This document shows positions 44,539 to 56,621 of a stretch of DNA of 64,000 nucleotides, piece by piece. The DNA is taken from the NCBI GenBank assembly GCA_963585895.1, contig OY757911.1, forward strand, positions 63,056,101 to 63,120,100. Direction: 5' to 3'. The notes under the pieces are model-generated. The model was not told the origin of the DNA and ran no database searches. It saw only the letters and a list, made by a program, of their open reading frames with translations. The position numbers and the translations under genes were made by a program. The stretch is from Sepioteuthis lessoniana (Eukaryota; Mollusca; Cephalopoda; Myopsida; Loliginidae). The first letter of the stretch is position 1, and each line of letters begins with the position of its first letter.

Positions 44539-45082
44539 TGTAATATACTAGCTTAGGTGGTGACGATGAACTTAGCAGATTCAATGCGGTCGCAATATAA
44601 CATCAACAAAGTGGTTTCACAAGAAAGAGATTATAATTTATTGCCTATGGATAGAGTGACAGATATTTCCGTTCGCAGATAAGATCAACAGATTATCGGA
44701 AAAAACGGAAGTATGTAAGTTACGGTAACCAGCCATAAACAGAAAAATACGTGAGGCAAAGAGGATGTTCATACTGCCGCATGAGACTTGAAAAGACAAT
44801 ATAAGGTCTGTAAATTTGGACTGAAGGTAGAGACCAGCTGGCCGCACCAGCAAAGTGGGAGGTCTGCTGGTCGCTCAAGCAAATATGTCGGCTTCCCCGT
44901 GTGTGTTTTCCGGCCGTCACACTACTTCACAAAAAGGGTCCCCAGCACAGAAGGAAGATATGTGCGAACTCTCTCCGGCTGTATTCCTACTACACACAAT
45001 CGTCGCTGTCGAAAAATAAAAATATAAATTTTCATATATCTACGAGTCCTTCGTTGTTTGTCCAGCGGTGCAATATACTACA
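44539..45082 (-). mobile_element. Solo LTR, family Z
   Basis: A 544-bp unit; minus strand starts TGTAGTATATTGCACCGC and ends CTAGTATATTACA, giving inverted ends TGTARTATAYT. The polyadenylation-type AATAAA is seen in reverse at about 44,637. The homologue in the opposite orientation is at 54,297-54,825. Flanks (CAAA and TTAA) are not a target duplication. Confidence 0.7.
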
Positions 45083-45702
45083 TTAATTTTACATTTTAGC
45101 CCTGTCAAACAAATAAATACATAACGGTTATATTACTTACCCTTTTTTCATATGTAAGGATCAATTTATGATTATTAGTTATTATAATGTTTATAATATT
45201 ATATTATTCTTATTCCAGCTAAAATTACTTATAATTTCATACTAGAATATTATGAGCTTTCATAAACAAAATTTTAATTAATTCAGATTAATGTCTCCCT
45301 TAGAGAATCAAATAACGTTAATATAGAACTTAAATAAATATAAAATTAAAATTACACCGTTACAAAGGAATTGACCTGTTAATGATTCATTCCGGTTTTT
45401 AAAAAACATTAAAAGATGAATATATATATTACTCACTAATTTGCTAAATAAACATAATCATCCTAAATTTTCATTTTATTATTAGGCTAAAGATTGTGAT
45501 ATTAACTGATCAATTCGATGTATATAAATTTCCATAATATCTGATAACTTTCAGAATTTAAATAAATCTAAATGTAACTATTGAAGTATGTAATGATTAT
45601 CATAAATATGTAACGATCTTTTCAATGAACAGTAAATAATTGATTAGATTTAAATTGGAATATTACTGGGATTAAGATAATACAATTAGGTTCTTGGAAC
45701 TG

Positions 45703-45756
<54 letters not shown>

Positions 45757-45764
45757 AATTTTTT
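45083..45764. other. No gene; AT-rich with (TA)n
   Basis: Very AT-rich; a TA run at about 45,707-45,753. Nothing recognised. Confidence 0.45.
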
Positions 45765-45859
45765 TTCTTTGATTTCTTTGTTTCAGTGACATATCAACCA
45801 ACTTGTTTTATTCAATGCCAAAACCATCCTTATAGAATCCTTGTAATATCCAAAAATCT
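45765..45859 (-). repeat. SINE tail, reversed
   Basis: TTTCTTTGTTTCAGTGACAT, CAACCAACTTGTTTTATTC and AATGCCAAAACCATCC form the reversed shared tail of the SINE-E type. Confidence 0.6.
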
Positions 45860-46715
45860 GGACACAATAGGGTAGCCAGTAGAGGACCACACACATGTGC
45901 CAAATGCAGTGAAAAGGACCCGGACCATATGGAGGAAGATGGCTTGAATGATATTAGATGTGCAAACTGTCGTCAAGATCTTCCGGTTAACGTAAGGTCC
46001 TGCGATGATTACAAAAGAGAAAAGGAAATGCTGGAGGTGAAACACAAGAGGAGTGTGTGCTTCCTGGAAACAAAGAAAATTGTCGGAAAACAATTATGCC
46101 TCTGTTGCGGATACAACCAATGAAGACAACAAATATAGAACACTCGAGGAAAAATTGATTCAGTTGGAAGCGAATGATTTGCCAAAGTTTCAAGAACACC
46201 TGAATTTTACCAGCAGCGGAATTTTACCTACCATCGGCTCAGCAACGGGTTAGGAATGGGGAGATATCTAATGTGGTAGCCCAAGAAAAAACATAAATAG
46301 GATCTACCACTCCAACACGAACTACTCTTAAAAATTCAAAATCTCCAACAAAACAGCCGTTACATAAGTTACCAATCCGTCTACCAAAAAGCATTAAAGC
46401 TAGACTAAAATCATGTCTCCCATAAAACCTGAACAACTGAAACAAAAATCACAAACTCCCATTAGCCAAGCTGAGAAAATACAGATGAACACCAAAGTTA
46501 AAAATGAAAGACCAGGAAGCGCATTCAAAATGCTTTCAACCAAATTCCATACAACCACTTCAACATCAACAACAAAGTCGCCTATAAGAAATAATAAACA
46601 GTGCAATGCTCAAGGATCAACAAAACCCCTACAAAGAACCTATTGTAGAGCAAGTATGGATAGTGACTCAGACCGTGTAGTTGCCAGCCTTAATCTTGAA
46701 GAAATAGTAAATAAC
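45860..46715 (+). pseudogene. Gag-like ORF1 of a LINE, broken
   Basis: Zinc-knuckle region in one frame: HTCAKCSEKDPDHMEED, then RCANCRQDLPVNVRSC and DYKREKEMLEVKHKRSV..LETKKIV. It continues after a frameshift near 46,085 as NNYASVADTTNEDNKY, and later as a Ser/Thr/Lys-rich part (TTTSTSTTKSPIRNN). CxxC-type knuckles followed by YKREKEILxxK...SFLEAKKIV are typical of ORF1 nucleic-acid-binding proteins of Jockey/CR1-type LINEs. A leucine stands where the second knuckle normally has histidine, and the first knuckle is ruined. A D repeat begins at about 46,715, and the 164-codon frame at 46,413-46,907 runs into it, so its end is not real. No reverse transcriptase follows. Confidence 0.7.
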
Positions 46716-47320
46716 TACAATACTTGTAACCATTTAATTGTGGGAAAGCTTATTAGCTCACTCAGCTTTTTAAATGTTAATCTCTTACACATCATACATA
46801 TCTATTTAAATGTGGGCAAACAAATGACTGATGTTAAATTGTTACTGTTACATAGCAACTCTCATAACCATTTAACTGTGGACAAACAAACGAGGAAAAG
46901 TAAATAGAATGAATAGTATTAAATTAAAAAAACTTGAAAATCATATAACTGAAGAAAAATGAGCTCAGGTTTGTTCAAAAATCTTATTTGAAAAATGTTC
47001 ACACTGCATATGTATTTAATATGTAAGTCTAAACAGGATTTGGCATTGAACAATTTGCAATGGTTGATATGACATAAAACCAAACAAACTTACGAAGAAC
47101 TATTTTTGATATTTGAACTGCGTACTTATGTTAAACTAAATTATTTGAAACAGAACTTTTTTTTACATTTTACTGAGTGTAAACAAAAACTGTAATTATG
47201 CTACCCTGTACTGTTTGAAATAGAACTGTTTATATGTATATGAACTGTTTATATGAATGGATTTGGCATAAACTAACCTAAAATGGTTGATATGCCATAA
47301 AACCAAACCAAATCAAATCA
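46715..47320 (+). repeat. D modules and shared SINE tails
   Basis: Four D modules (CTTGTAACCATTTAATTGTG, CTCATAACCATTTAACTGTG) to about 46,990, then two tails (GGATTTGGCATTGAACAATT near 47,036; GGATTTGGCATAAACTAACC near 47,260), each ending CATAAAACCAAAC. Confidence 0.65.
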
Positions 47321-48129
47321 AACCTTGTTATATATGTAATTTACATTGGGTTTGATGCTCTATATACATTTGTGTATTGACTGACATTTCACGACCAAAT
47401 TTTTAAGCAAAAAACTGGGGAGATAACTTTTTAAAAGTTGAAATTCGAATATAATAGGAAAGATTAGTAACAACAAGTATGGTTTCACGGTTATAAATCA
47501 AGGATATTAGTTTTTATTCGAAATCGATTCATTCACAAATATATACGGCAAAGATGTCTCTCAGAGCATTAATTATGCTGTGAGTTCGATCCTGCTCGAC
47601 TAACCTAAGCTAAGGAAATATCTACAATGTGTCTAATATATAATCACTATGCGTGCACATTAAAAACAAAACCTTGCATGAGAGTAAACTTAGAAACTCA
47701 ATCTCTGTTAAGATTTAATTTGGATGAATAGCGTAGTGATTTTGCGAAACATTGACTTCGAGTCTGATTCTCACTGAGTATACGGTTAATGTAAATTCTG
47801 GTTCGAATTGTTTAAAAATATCATTGGATGAAAGAGTAATGCGTTTACCTTCTTTATCAATAGTAATTGCAAGAGATCTGTTCAAATGTAGATTCAAACA
47901 GTAGGCATTAAAACAAATATCTCTTAAACTCCAATCAAGAAAACTGGCGATACTTAATTTTTCTAATTCATAGCACTACGTTTAACTATAATTAAAATCT
48001 TCGATAATATTTTGCTCTAGGTGAATATGAATATGCTTGCAAATCAATTCGCCTTTACATACCGTTCATTATGTAATGATTAGCGAACCAAGATATCAGG
48101 CCATTGTTTATAAGTTCTAGTCCTTGCTT
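47321..48129. other. No gene seen
   Basis: AT-rich; a 60-codon minus-strand frame (47,715-47,897) is not convincing. No repeat recognised. Confidence 0.35.
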
Positions 48130-48487
48130 GACAGCAACTGCACAAGAATTTTGAGAGCAATACTGAACAAGACCAGGAGGTAACACCTCACAAAGCAGCA
48201 GCTGTACAGCCATCTACCGCCCATTACGAAAACTTTCCAAGTTAGACGAATCAGACATGCAGGATATTACTGGAAAAGTAGGGACGTGCTCATAAGTGGT
48301 GCACTCCTATGGACCCCTTCACATGGCCGAGCAAAAGAAAGGCGACCAGCTCGAACCTACATACAGCAGCTCAGTGAGGATACGGGTTGTAGCCCTGAGG
48401 ACCTGCCGGAAGCAATGAATGATTGGGAGGGGTGGCGAGAGAGAGTCAGGGATATCCGTGCTGATGGTACGATAAGATGATGATATG
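48130..48487 (+). pseudogene. RTE-type LINE tail
   Basis: Starts at NCTRILRAILNKTRR (DGNYTRMLRAILNKS in better copies), frameshift near KLSKLDESDMQ, then an open stretch of 64 codons (48,286-48,480) with GALLWTPSHGRAKERRPARTY and DLPEAMNDWEGWRERVRDIRA. The tail (ATG)n is reduced to GATGATATGAT at about 48,476-48,487. Confidence 0.82.
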
Positions 48488-48987
48488 ATTGGCATTTTGC
48501 CAAACTGATCTAAGATTTGAAAATGACAATGTGACGTTTTACATAGTTTGCCAAATAGACAAGCAAACCATCGTTAGTTAATTTAATTCTCACTGGGTGT
48601 CCTATACTTCTAGCCTTGTGCCAAAATTAATCTGGGCTTAGCAAATGACTACATAAGAAAGATCAGCATATCTATGTTGACGTATTTGTAAATTGATGGT
48701 AATATTTACTCTGGTTTGTTCGTATACTTTTGGTTTGCTAGGTGAAATTCATGTTGTTGGCACAGTTCCCGGGGGTTCTCCTTTCCCGCCCATTTGTACT
48801 TATATTTATTGAAAAAATATGGACCAACTATCAGAGAGCAGTTTACAGAAATTAGACAACCATTGTTTCTTGTTGCTCGATGAACATGTACTAATTTCAA
48901 TGTTCATTACTAAGTTTTATTTAGTCTGGCACGCAGGCTTTTGTTTGCTTATAATACTTGCTGTCACTTAGTGGTCGCCTAAATACT
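48488..48987. other. No gene seen
   Basis: No exon and no recognised repeat; the minus-strand frame at 48,706-48,900 has no motif. Confidence 0.35.
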
Positions 48988-49210
48988 GGAGGGAGGAATC
49001 ACTGTGGTTAACATGATGGACTGTCACATTGCAGTAAATAAGTTCGAACTCCAGTCACACAGTTACGTTCACTTTTGGACTAACACTCTTGAGAAAAGTA
49101 TCCCTGCCAATTATGGGTTAAATAATACCACTACTGTCATTGTACCAGGATGGCGTTGGCATTAAATACCCCACCAAAGTTGATATGCCATTAAAGAAAC
49201 CAAACAACAA
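48988..49210 (+). repeat. tRNA-derived SINE-E
   Basis: CACTGTGGTTAACATGATGG (eroded A box), AGTTCGAACTCCAG (B box), ACTAACACTCTTGAGAAAAG, and the tail GGCGTTGGCATTAAATACCC with GATATGCCATTAAAGAAACC. Confidence 0.75.
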
Positions 49211-50469
49211 ACCAGAGTATTGAAAAAGCTTGTCGTTGCTTAACTTCTGTGAACTTGTGGGAACTTCTCCGTTTGATTATAAGTCATACTGAGTTGAACG
49301 CTGGCTCTGAGAGTGAATATGTAACCTTTGAATTTGGACATCATCTTTTTCTTCTATTTACACCTACACAAAAGATATACGCATACCGGTGTTGAACTAT
49401 TCAAAAATTGTCAACAAAAGATCGATACTTTATATATCGATAAATATTAAATCATTGAGGATAATTCTAAGTACAACCAATCGTAGCGATAAAAAGGTAG
49501 AAAGATCAGTAGAAAATAAATTAATAAATTCAATAATGAAATCAATATTCACTACGTTCCGAAAGTAAGGACGACAACAAAAACAACAACAGTAACAAGA
49601 GTAGCAACAATAATAAGAAGGAAATCAGGATTATGAAAATCTTAAACTGCACTGGAACCATCTCATATCTAGAAGATGCAACGTAACTAATAAGTAATTT
49701 GATATTTAAACCAATCATTTTTCTCGACTGGAAGGTCACGATTGGCTATAATCGGCTTTGTTTAGCTTTAAATTAAGAAATACCATTTAACTTTCCAACA
49801 CTGGCGTATTTCATTTAATTTAGAATTAAGCAATAAAATGAAAACGTACATAAGCATATATAAATCAAGATTTACTTTTTCGTGCGCAGTCGAACAGGGT
49901 TTACCTAATAAGATAATTAAAAATATCAAAACAGGTTTTGTCTTAAGCAGATTCATTACATTAATTGAAATTGGTACTATACCACTACTAGTACTACTAG
50001 AAACAGTAATTATCTACTCATACATAATAAAAACATAATGTGATTTAATATATAGATATATAAAGGTCCCTCAACCTGTTATCAATATGGCGTAATGAAA
50101 AATTCAATTGAAACAATAACACGAAACGCAATACGAACATAACTCGAGTTACTATAACAACGAAATTTCTCATTATTCAGACGAAATTGCGAATAAATTG
50201 GAAAAAGTTTACTGTTTCAAAATTGATAGAATTTGGACCATAGATCAATACCAATACAATAAATGCAAAAAGAAGAAAATCTTAGTTCAATATTTTCGTT
50301 TTTGCATTATTTTGTTTAATTTCTTTTCAGATTGAAGTTATTTTAGTTTCTTTAAAAAATCATAATTTTATAAATTCACAATTTTTCAAAACTGTTTTGG
50401 TCATAAAAAATTCTTATTTTATATAATTTTAGTTTTGGGAGTTTTTCAGTCCAGATTTAACAGGTGGTT
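49211..50469. other. No gene seen
   Basis: AT-rich; (ACA)n-like phrases near 49,573-49,600. Two opposing frames near 49,768-50,038 lack motifs. Nothing recognised. Confidence 0.35.
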
Positions 50470-53040
50470 TTTCAATGGAGTGACAGCAACTATCTTCGGA
50501 TCTCCAAGACTCTTCAAAGCATCTTGGTTGATTATATCATTGCTTTAGTCTGGAGGGTCTCGATTGTTCTTTTGATCTCCAGATCCCATAGTCACTTTCC
50601 CATTATTTTTGATATTCCAAAGGCTCCACCTAAGATTGGTATCACCGTCAACTTTGTGTTCCACAACTTTTTCACATCTCTGATGATGTCCATATATTTG
50701 TCCAGTTCTTCGTTTTCTTTTATTTTCACTTAGTCTAGTGCGTAGAGTGTTCGCCTATAGTCTGAAAGACCGGGGTTCAATCCCAGGTCGATTCATACCA
50801 AAGACTCAAAAATCGTACTTGATGCCGCCTTGCTTAACACTCAGCATTATAAGGTACGAATCAAGGGTAAAGTGGAGCAATCCAGAGAAAGGAGTAGCGG
50901 CCTTCTCTACACCTCGGTTTAGTAGCGACTGAAAAGGGAGACTTCGGGTTGCTTTCGGCTACGGTCGCTAACTTTACTTTTTAGTTTATTTTCACTTTAC
51001 CGTCAGCAGACCACAAGTTATCTTCTTGCTGTTAATGAAAACTAGGTTGTGTCTCTCGTCTCAGATCGTGTGTCCCGTTTGTATCTCAAATTTCTTGAGA
51101 ATCTTCGGCATTACATTTTATAGGAGACATTTTGGTTTATGCATGTTACATGCATTAACCAGAATGATCAAATTTTAATCCTTTGCGCAATTTACAGTGG
51201 ATCACCTTCTCCACCCAGTCATAGCTGCTTTTCTTTTCTTAGTGCATTAGATAATGTGATTAACTGCTTCATATTCTCCGGCGTATTATCAGTTTTTCTT
51301 TGATATAATAATTATAGCATTATTTTGTCTGCTATAAATCGAGAATCAGTTTCTTTATTCAGGTTTTTTCTTCATTGCGATATCCAAGTTTTCTCATGTC
51401 CAGTGTTGTTTTTCTCGTTTTCGTTTTCTAGATTTTTTTTATCGTTGTTTTACTGTTTTTCTTCAAGAAATTTATGTGGTTATTGCTGTTACTGGCTACT
51501 GTAATCGAACTCTCTTTGCTCTTGTTTACTTATTCTTCGGGTCTCTGAATAACTGCATCCACAAAATCCTCAGTGATGGCGAGTTCTCTTCTTCCTTATT
51601 ACAATGGAAGCCGTCAGAGTATCTTACAAGTGCGATAGATCATGTATTTATTTAGTTGATTTGATTTCTGCAGCCGAGTTTAATTCCTGCAGTTTCATGT
51701 TCTGAGAGAATTTTTGCCTACTTTCTGTTATGTCTATTTTCTTGATGGTATCTGCTACATATATTCCGAGGTATTTGTAATTTTCTTTTTCTTCGAGCGT
51801 CCTTTTTTTCTTATGAGGTAGTTCTTTTCCTTTTGTTATTTCTCTTTTTACTTTATTCATTGTTAACATTTTATATTGCCCCATTCGAGATTCTATTCCT
51901 ATGGCTTCGTTGAAGATTCTAACTATTTGTTTTAGGGTTTTCAATTTCATTTTGTTATTGGCTATAATTTTGGCATCATCCATGTACATTAAGAGGTTTT
52001 CGTGATTTTGTAAATCCGTATACTCGTTTGAATTTTCATGGGATATAATTTAGTGGTATCATCACTATAACGAATAATTGTGGGGGATACAAAGTATCTC
52101 TAGAAGATGCTTCTTTGTATTTTTAGTTCTGTTCGGCTATTGTTTCCATAACTCTTTTGATGGAGTCGACTACTTGCGCAGAGATTTTAAACATTTTAAA
52201 GCATTCTATGATCCATTGTTGTGTAATCATATAATAGACCTTCCAATAATTCATATTTACTTTGGCTTGAATTTTCCTCCTTCTTATTGTCTCGTTTTTA
52301 ATCTATTGGTCTATGTACAATTGGTTATTCTTGTCTCGAGTTCTTTGTGGCATATTTTCTGTTTATCGGGAAATAACTGGCAACTTTCAAACGACGAATA
52401 AATTTATTTTCTTATCAGTGCAGTAAGAGTTTTCTACGTCATTGGCAGAATCTGTATTAGTTTGTAGTTGCTTGAAGTGGAATTTTGGGGGGATATTTCT
52501 GGATTAAGGTAGTTTTTTATTTTGTCATTCATTCAGGAATCTTTTCTTATTTTGGGAGCATTTGTGCAGTTATTGAGATAGCTGAATCGTGCTGATTCGT
52601 TTGAAACAGAATCCACGGACCCCATTGTGGTTTTGTGCCTTCAAATTTGGATTTTTCTTGAGTGTTCTTCTCAGGAATTCAAAATATATTTCAACTTTTG
52701 GTCTTTCTTTGATTTCTTGTAATTTTTCCTTCCCGTTTGGCAAACTTTCATTTTTTTTTTTGTTGGGCTGTCATCTTTATTCATTTCAGTTGCATTTTGG
52801 GTGTTCAATTTTTTTCATGTTTTCCCCGTTTACGTAGAATCTGCCGGGATTATTTTGAAATATCCTATGTTACCAGCATTGTTGGAATGTGTGTCGGTAT
52901 CTTTTGAGTTTCTTTTCCTTAGTCAGTATTTTATGGTTAATTTGTTCGTGTGGGATTGGCTGTTTTTTAAACTGTTGTTGTTCTTTATTAGTTGTTCAAA
53001 AAGTGTGTCCGATTTTAGAATAAACTTTTATTCCTGAATT
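50470..53040 (-). pseudogene. Decayed LINE: RT plus restriction-like endonuclease
   Basis: Minus strand, in order: a YRHTFQQ...NPGRFY segment (about 52,850), QQWIIECFKMFKISAQVVDSIKRVMET (RT), PPQLFVIVMIPL and MYMDDAKIIANNKMK with catalytic MDD (about 51,970), ENYKYLGIYVADTIKK (thumb), VNHII.CTKK (remnant of a Cys/His motif), KILKKFEIQTGH...HNLVFINSKK (about 51,000-51,110), and KENEELDKYMDIIRDVKKLWNTKL..IPILGGAFG at the C-terminus (50,470-50,720). The FEIQT....RRPD.V...K pattern is the restriction-like endonuclease of R2/R4-type LINEs; here PD has become HN. Many stops; SINE-A splits it at 50,725-50,975. The clade (R4/Dong-like) is my inference. Confidence 0.75.
50725..50975 (+). repeat. tRNA-derived SINE-A inserted in a LINE
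   Basis: Head TAGTCTAGTGCGTAGAGTG, strong B box GGGTTCAATCCC (about 50,775), body CCGCCTTGCTTAACACTC, ATTATAAGGTACG, CTACACCTCGGTTTAG, and end CTACGGTCGCTAACTTTAC. It is the best-preserved SINE-A here. LINE coding homology continues on both sides. Confidence 0.85.
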
Positions 53041-53064
53041 AATAAATTTAAACAGTGTTTTAAT

Positions 53065-53400
53065 CTGTTAAAATATCATCCATGAACATCTGTGCATTTC
53101 TGCTATCGATTAACAAGGTTATTTATGCCTGTATGATAAAACACTAAAGGTTTTGATGCCAAGAAAACTTTAAAAGCAGTTTTTACTTCTCCTGTGAAAT
53201 AGAATGTTGGTTGTCGTAGTCTCCAGATGCTTGAAAAAATAGTAATCTGTGAGTGGAAAATCTGGAGAATATACTGGATGTGGCAAAGTCTGATATCACC
53301 TGTCAGTGAACTTCTGCAATGTCATCTGGTAACGTGAACGAGCATTGTCATAAATCAAAATTATGTTCATGCTTGAAAAGTAATCACATCACTTTTTTTT
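53065..53400 (-). pseudogene. Mariner transposase, C-terminal half
   Basis: Minus strand: LIYDNARSRYQMTLQKFTDR, then TLPHPVYSPDFPLTDYYFFKHLE and FHRRSKNCF. YDNAR..Y and PHPVYSPDF.L.DY correspond to the second and third aspartate motifs (HDNARPH and YSPDL..CDY) of mariner DD34D transposases; the third is LTDY here. Frameshifts and stops occur. No terminal repeats identified. It abuts the decayed LINE at 53,040. Confidence 0.72.
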
Positions 53401-53694
53401 TTCCTGTTCATGATTCGGGGCATATAACCTTCAATATCAAATTTTGAAAAAAGTGATAGAAAATTTAACAAAGAAGACGTTTTAATTATTAGGAATGTGA
53501 ATTTTTTTATACAAAAAAATTTAAATACTGGGAACTATGCAAATTACTTGGGTTCCACTATATGAATAAGCGATATCAGTCCGAACCAGAGGTTATCCTA
53601 GAAAAAAAAAGACTGGTACTCTGAAATGTCGAGATTCATACAATTAGTTCGGATTTGACAGATAAAAGAACACAAAAAATTGATTTTACAGAGA

Positions 53695-54065
53695 AATTGA
53701 AAAAAAAAATGAAAAAAAAAAAGAAAAAAGAAAACTGTGGGATATGATTTTAGGGTTATTTTCATAATAGCTTTCTCACTCGGAACGTACCCCATCCACA
53801 AAAAACAAAAACAAAACCCCAAAAAGAAAATAAAGAAAAAAGAAAACAGTGGAATATGATTGTTAGGGTTGTTTCCATAATTGGTTTCTAACTAGGAACG
53901 TATCCCACCCACAAAAAAAAAATAAAATAAAAATACTCCCCCCCACAAAAAAAAAGGAAAGTAAGAAAAAAGAAAACAGTGGAATATGATTTTTGTTTCC
54001 ATAATAGCTTTCAAACTTGGAATGTACCCCACCTACAAAAGAATAAACAAAAACAAAAATAAAAA
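53695..54065. repeat. About 125-bp A-rich tandem repeat, three units
   Basis: Each unit: GAAAAAAGAAAACAGTGGAA, TATGATT, TTTCCATAATAGCTTTC, GGAACGTACCCCACCCACAA, then an A-rich spacer. Units start near 53,713, 53,836 and 53,966; the third lacks the TAGGGTT block. Minus-strand F-rich frames over it are artefacts. Confidence 0.88.
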
Positions 54066-54296
54066 CCCCAAAACAAAACAAAAATAAAAACAAAAACAAG
54101 AGAGTAGAGATTGAATGAATTAGAATGTTGATTGTTCAATTTTTAACGGCAGATCAGCCCATCTAGGGTTATCTTATGCTGAGAGGTTAAGGAATAGCGT
54201 TCATTGCAAGTGCACTTTGGTGTGTAGTTGTTTCTTAAGTCTTTTTGGGACACAGTTATATGATATCAAGTATTCCTATCTAATACAAATAATTTT

Positions 54297-54825
54297 TGTA
54301 GTATATTGCACCGCTGGACAAACAACGAAGGGCTCATAGATATATGAAAATATAATTTATATTTTTATTTTTCGACGGTGACGATTGTGTGTTGTAGTAA
54401 TTCAGTCAGGGAGAGTTCACATATATCTTTCTTCTATGGCGAGGACCCTTTTTGTGAAGTAGTGCGACGGCCGGAGAACACACACAGGGAAGCCGACATG
54501 TTTGCTTGAGAGACCAGCGGACCTCCCCCTTCACTTGAGTGGCCAGTGGGTCTCTACCTTCAGTCCAAATTTACAGAATCTTTTAAGTCTTATGCGACAG
54601 TATGAACATCCTCTTCACCTCACCAATTTTTCTGTTTATGGCTGGTTATCGGAACTTACATACTCCCGTAATTTGTTGATCTTATCTGCGAACAGAAATA
54701 TCTGTCACTCGATCCATAGGCAATAAATCATATTCTCTTTCTTGTGAAACCACTTTGTTGATGTTACCTTGCGACCGCATTGAATCTGCTAAGTTCATCG
54801 TCGCCAGCTAAGCTAGTATATTACA
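54297..54825 (+). mobile_element. Solo LTR, family Z
   Basis: A 529-bp unit starting TGTAGTATATTGCACCGCTG and ending AGCTAGTATATTACA. AATAAA at 54,722-54,727. TATA-like ATATAATTTATATTTTTA near 54,352. Homologous over its length with the minus-strand copy at 44,539-45,082. Flanks TTTT and CTAA do not form a target duplication. Confidence 0.7.
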
Positions 54826-56375
54826 CTAATACTTATTCTCATATTTTCTTATTTATCTTTACGTCTGCATATAAAAAAATTGTATTGGTGTGAAATTAAT
54901 TTGAATTCAATTTGAATTTTTTCCTCCAATTTAAATTCGCAAAGAGGAATATTAGATTAATCTAATTGAAAAATATCTTAAAACCTCTTAATGTTGTGGC
55001 ATAAATTCAAATAATGCTTAGATGAAATATCTCAATTTAAAAGATTGATATAATATCGTATTTATTATTACTATATTTAATAATCATAACTGATCCTTAT
55101 ATATATATATAAAAGAAGAGTAGGTATTATAACAATTATATATCTATTTGTTTAACAGTGCTAAAAAGTTAATTTGATATTTCTTATCATAATTTGAATT
55201 TATGTCTGTGTCCAAATTTAAACATGAATGCATTTCTTTTATTTAATAAATCCTATGATTTTATAACAAAATGCAAATTTTTTCTTCTTGGCATAAATTG
55301 CATCTACCATACAAATTACTAGTCGAAGAGGATTTTTAATGACCTTCTTATATAAGTGTGTACATAAGTAGTTTATATATGCAATATTTTCTCTTTTAAA
55401 CATGTTTAATTATATATATAATCAAAGAAATTAATTCTTTTTTAATTGAAATATGTCCAATGCTATAATACCAGAGAAGGTATAACATCGAAAATATTTG
55501 AATTATGAACTCTTGAAGTTCGTAACTTGAAGTTTTATATTGAGCTCCCAATCATCATACGGAAATATAAAAAAATGGTGTGAGGTACATCTCACCAAAA
55601 ATACGCTTGATTAGTCACTTTTTTCATAAATCCTTCTGATTATTGTGGTTATATTTTGACCCTCGCCCCGGCCCAAAAATGCTATTCCAAGGTGATACAC
55701 CGGAAGGAAGTGACACATTCCAATGGCCAGTAATCGAAAGAGATCGCGTGGGCGGATTAAGGCTTATGATATGGGACAAGGTGAAGGTCCCATTGTGCCA
55801 CTACAGTGATGCACCGGAAGAGAGTAACCTCTGAACTGCATGACAGTTATTTCCGCTTGATGACGATTAAACATTCGATTTCAAAGATCCAGGGGGCGAT
55901 CGTGTGGGCGTTGAATTATTATATAATTGAGTTGAGTTGGGTGCCAAAGCAGTTGCCAGTAGAATTCCAGATAGTTAGAGACCAGATGTGGTAGGGAAAG
56001 CCACACCCGACCGAGGGGGCCCTCGGAAAACCCCCAATGGAGTGGACCCCAACATCAGGAGAACAAGAAAGACACAACGTGACGGTCATAACAGTGGGGT
56101 CAAAATATGAAGTTTATATTCGGTCTCCAGCACCCTCTCACATGCAAACCTTGAACAACCCTTTCGAACCCTTGCAATAAAGTGAGAGATGAATATTTTT
56201 CTAAAGAAGTCTTCTTGCGTCTTCCTTTCTGCGTCTTTATCATGCGTCGTTTATTACTACGTCTGTTATCATTGCGTCGGTATGTATCCAGTGTATATAT
56301 GTGTATTTCTGCATTAATCAGCAGATGACAATGCAACATTGTGTGCTTCATGTGAAACTTCAAATAACGAACTTT

Positions 56376-56377
<2 letters not shown>
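54826..56377. other. No gene; AT-rich with one GC-richer island
   Basis: 54,826-55,630 is very AT-rich. 55,640-56,100 is clearly richer in G and C (GACCGAGGGGGCCCTCGG near 56,010) and opens a 63-codon frame without a known motif. It is followed by GCAATAAAGTGAGAGATG (a polyadenylation-type signal, about 56,174) and four spaced copies of the word TGCGTC between 56,217 and 56,280. It could be an LTR or a retroelement untranslated region; I found no ends. Confidence 0.35.
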
Positions 56378-56420
<43 letters not shown>

Positions 56421-56621
56421 ATGTTTTTATATTATATATATATATAATGTTTTTTACATTATATATGTATAATGTTATATATATACATATATATATATAT
56501 ATATACATGTATATGTTTTTTACATTATATATATATAATATATATATAGTACATCATATATATAATATATGTTTTTACATTATACATATAATGTTTTATA
56601 TATATATAAAAAAAAAAAAAA
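56378..56621. repeat. TA-rich cruciform-prone region
   Basis: TA runs broken by repeated ATGTTTTTTACATTAT words in both orientations, ending in an A run of about 14. Extended self-pairing is possible. Frames across it are artefacts. Confidence 0.85.
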
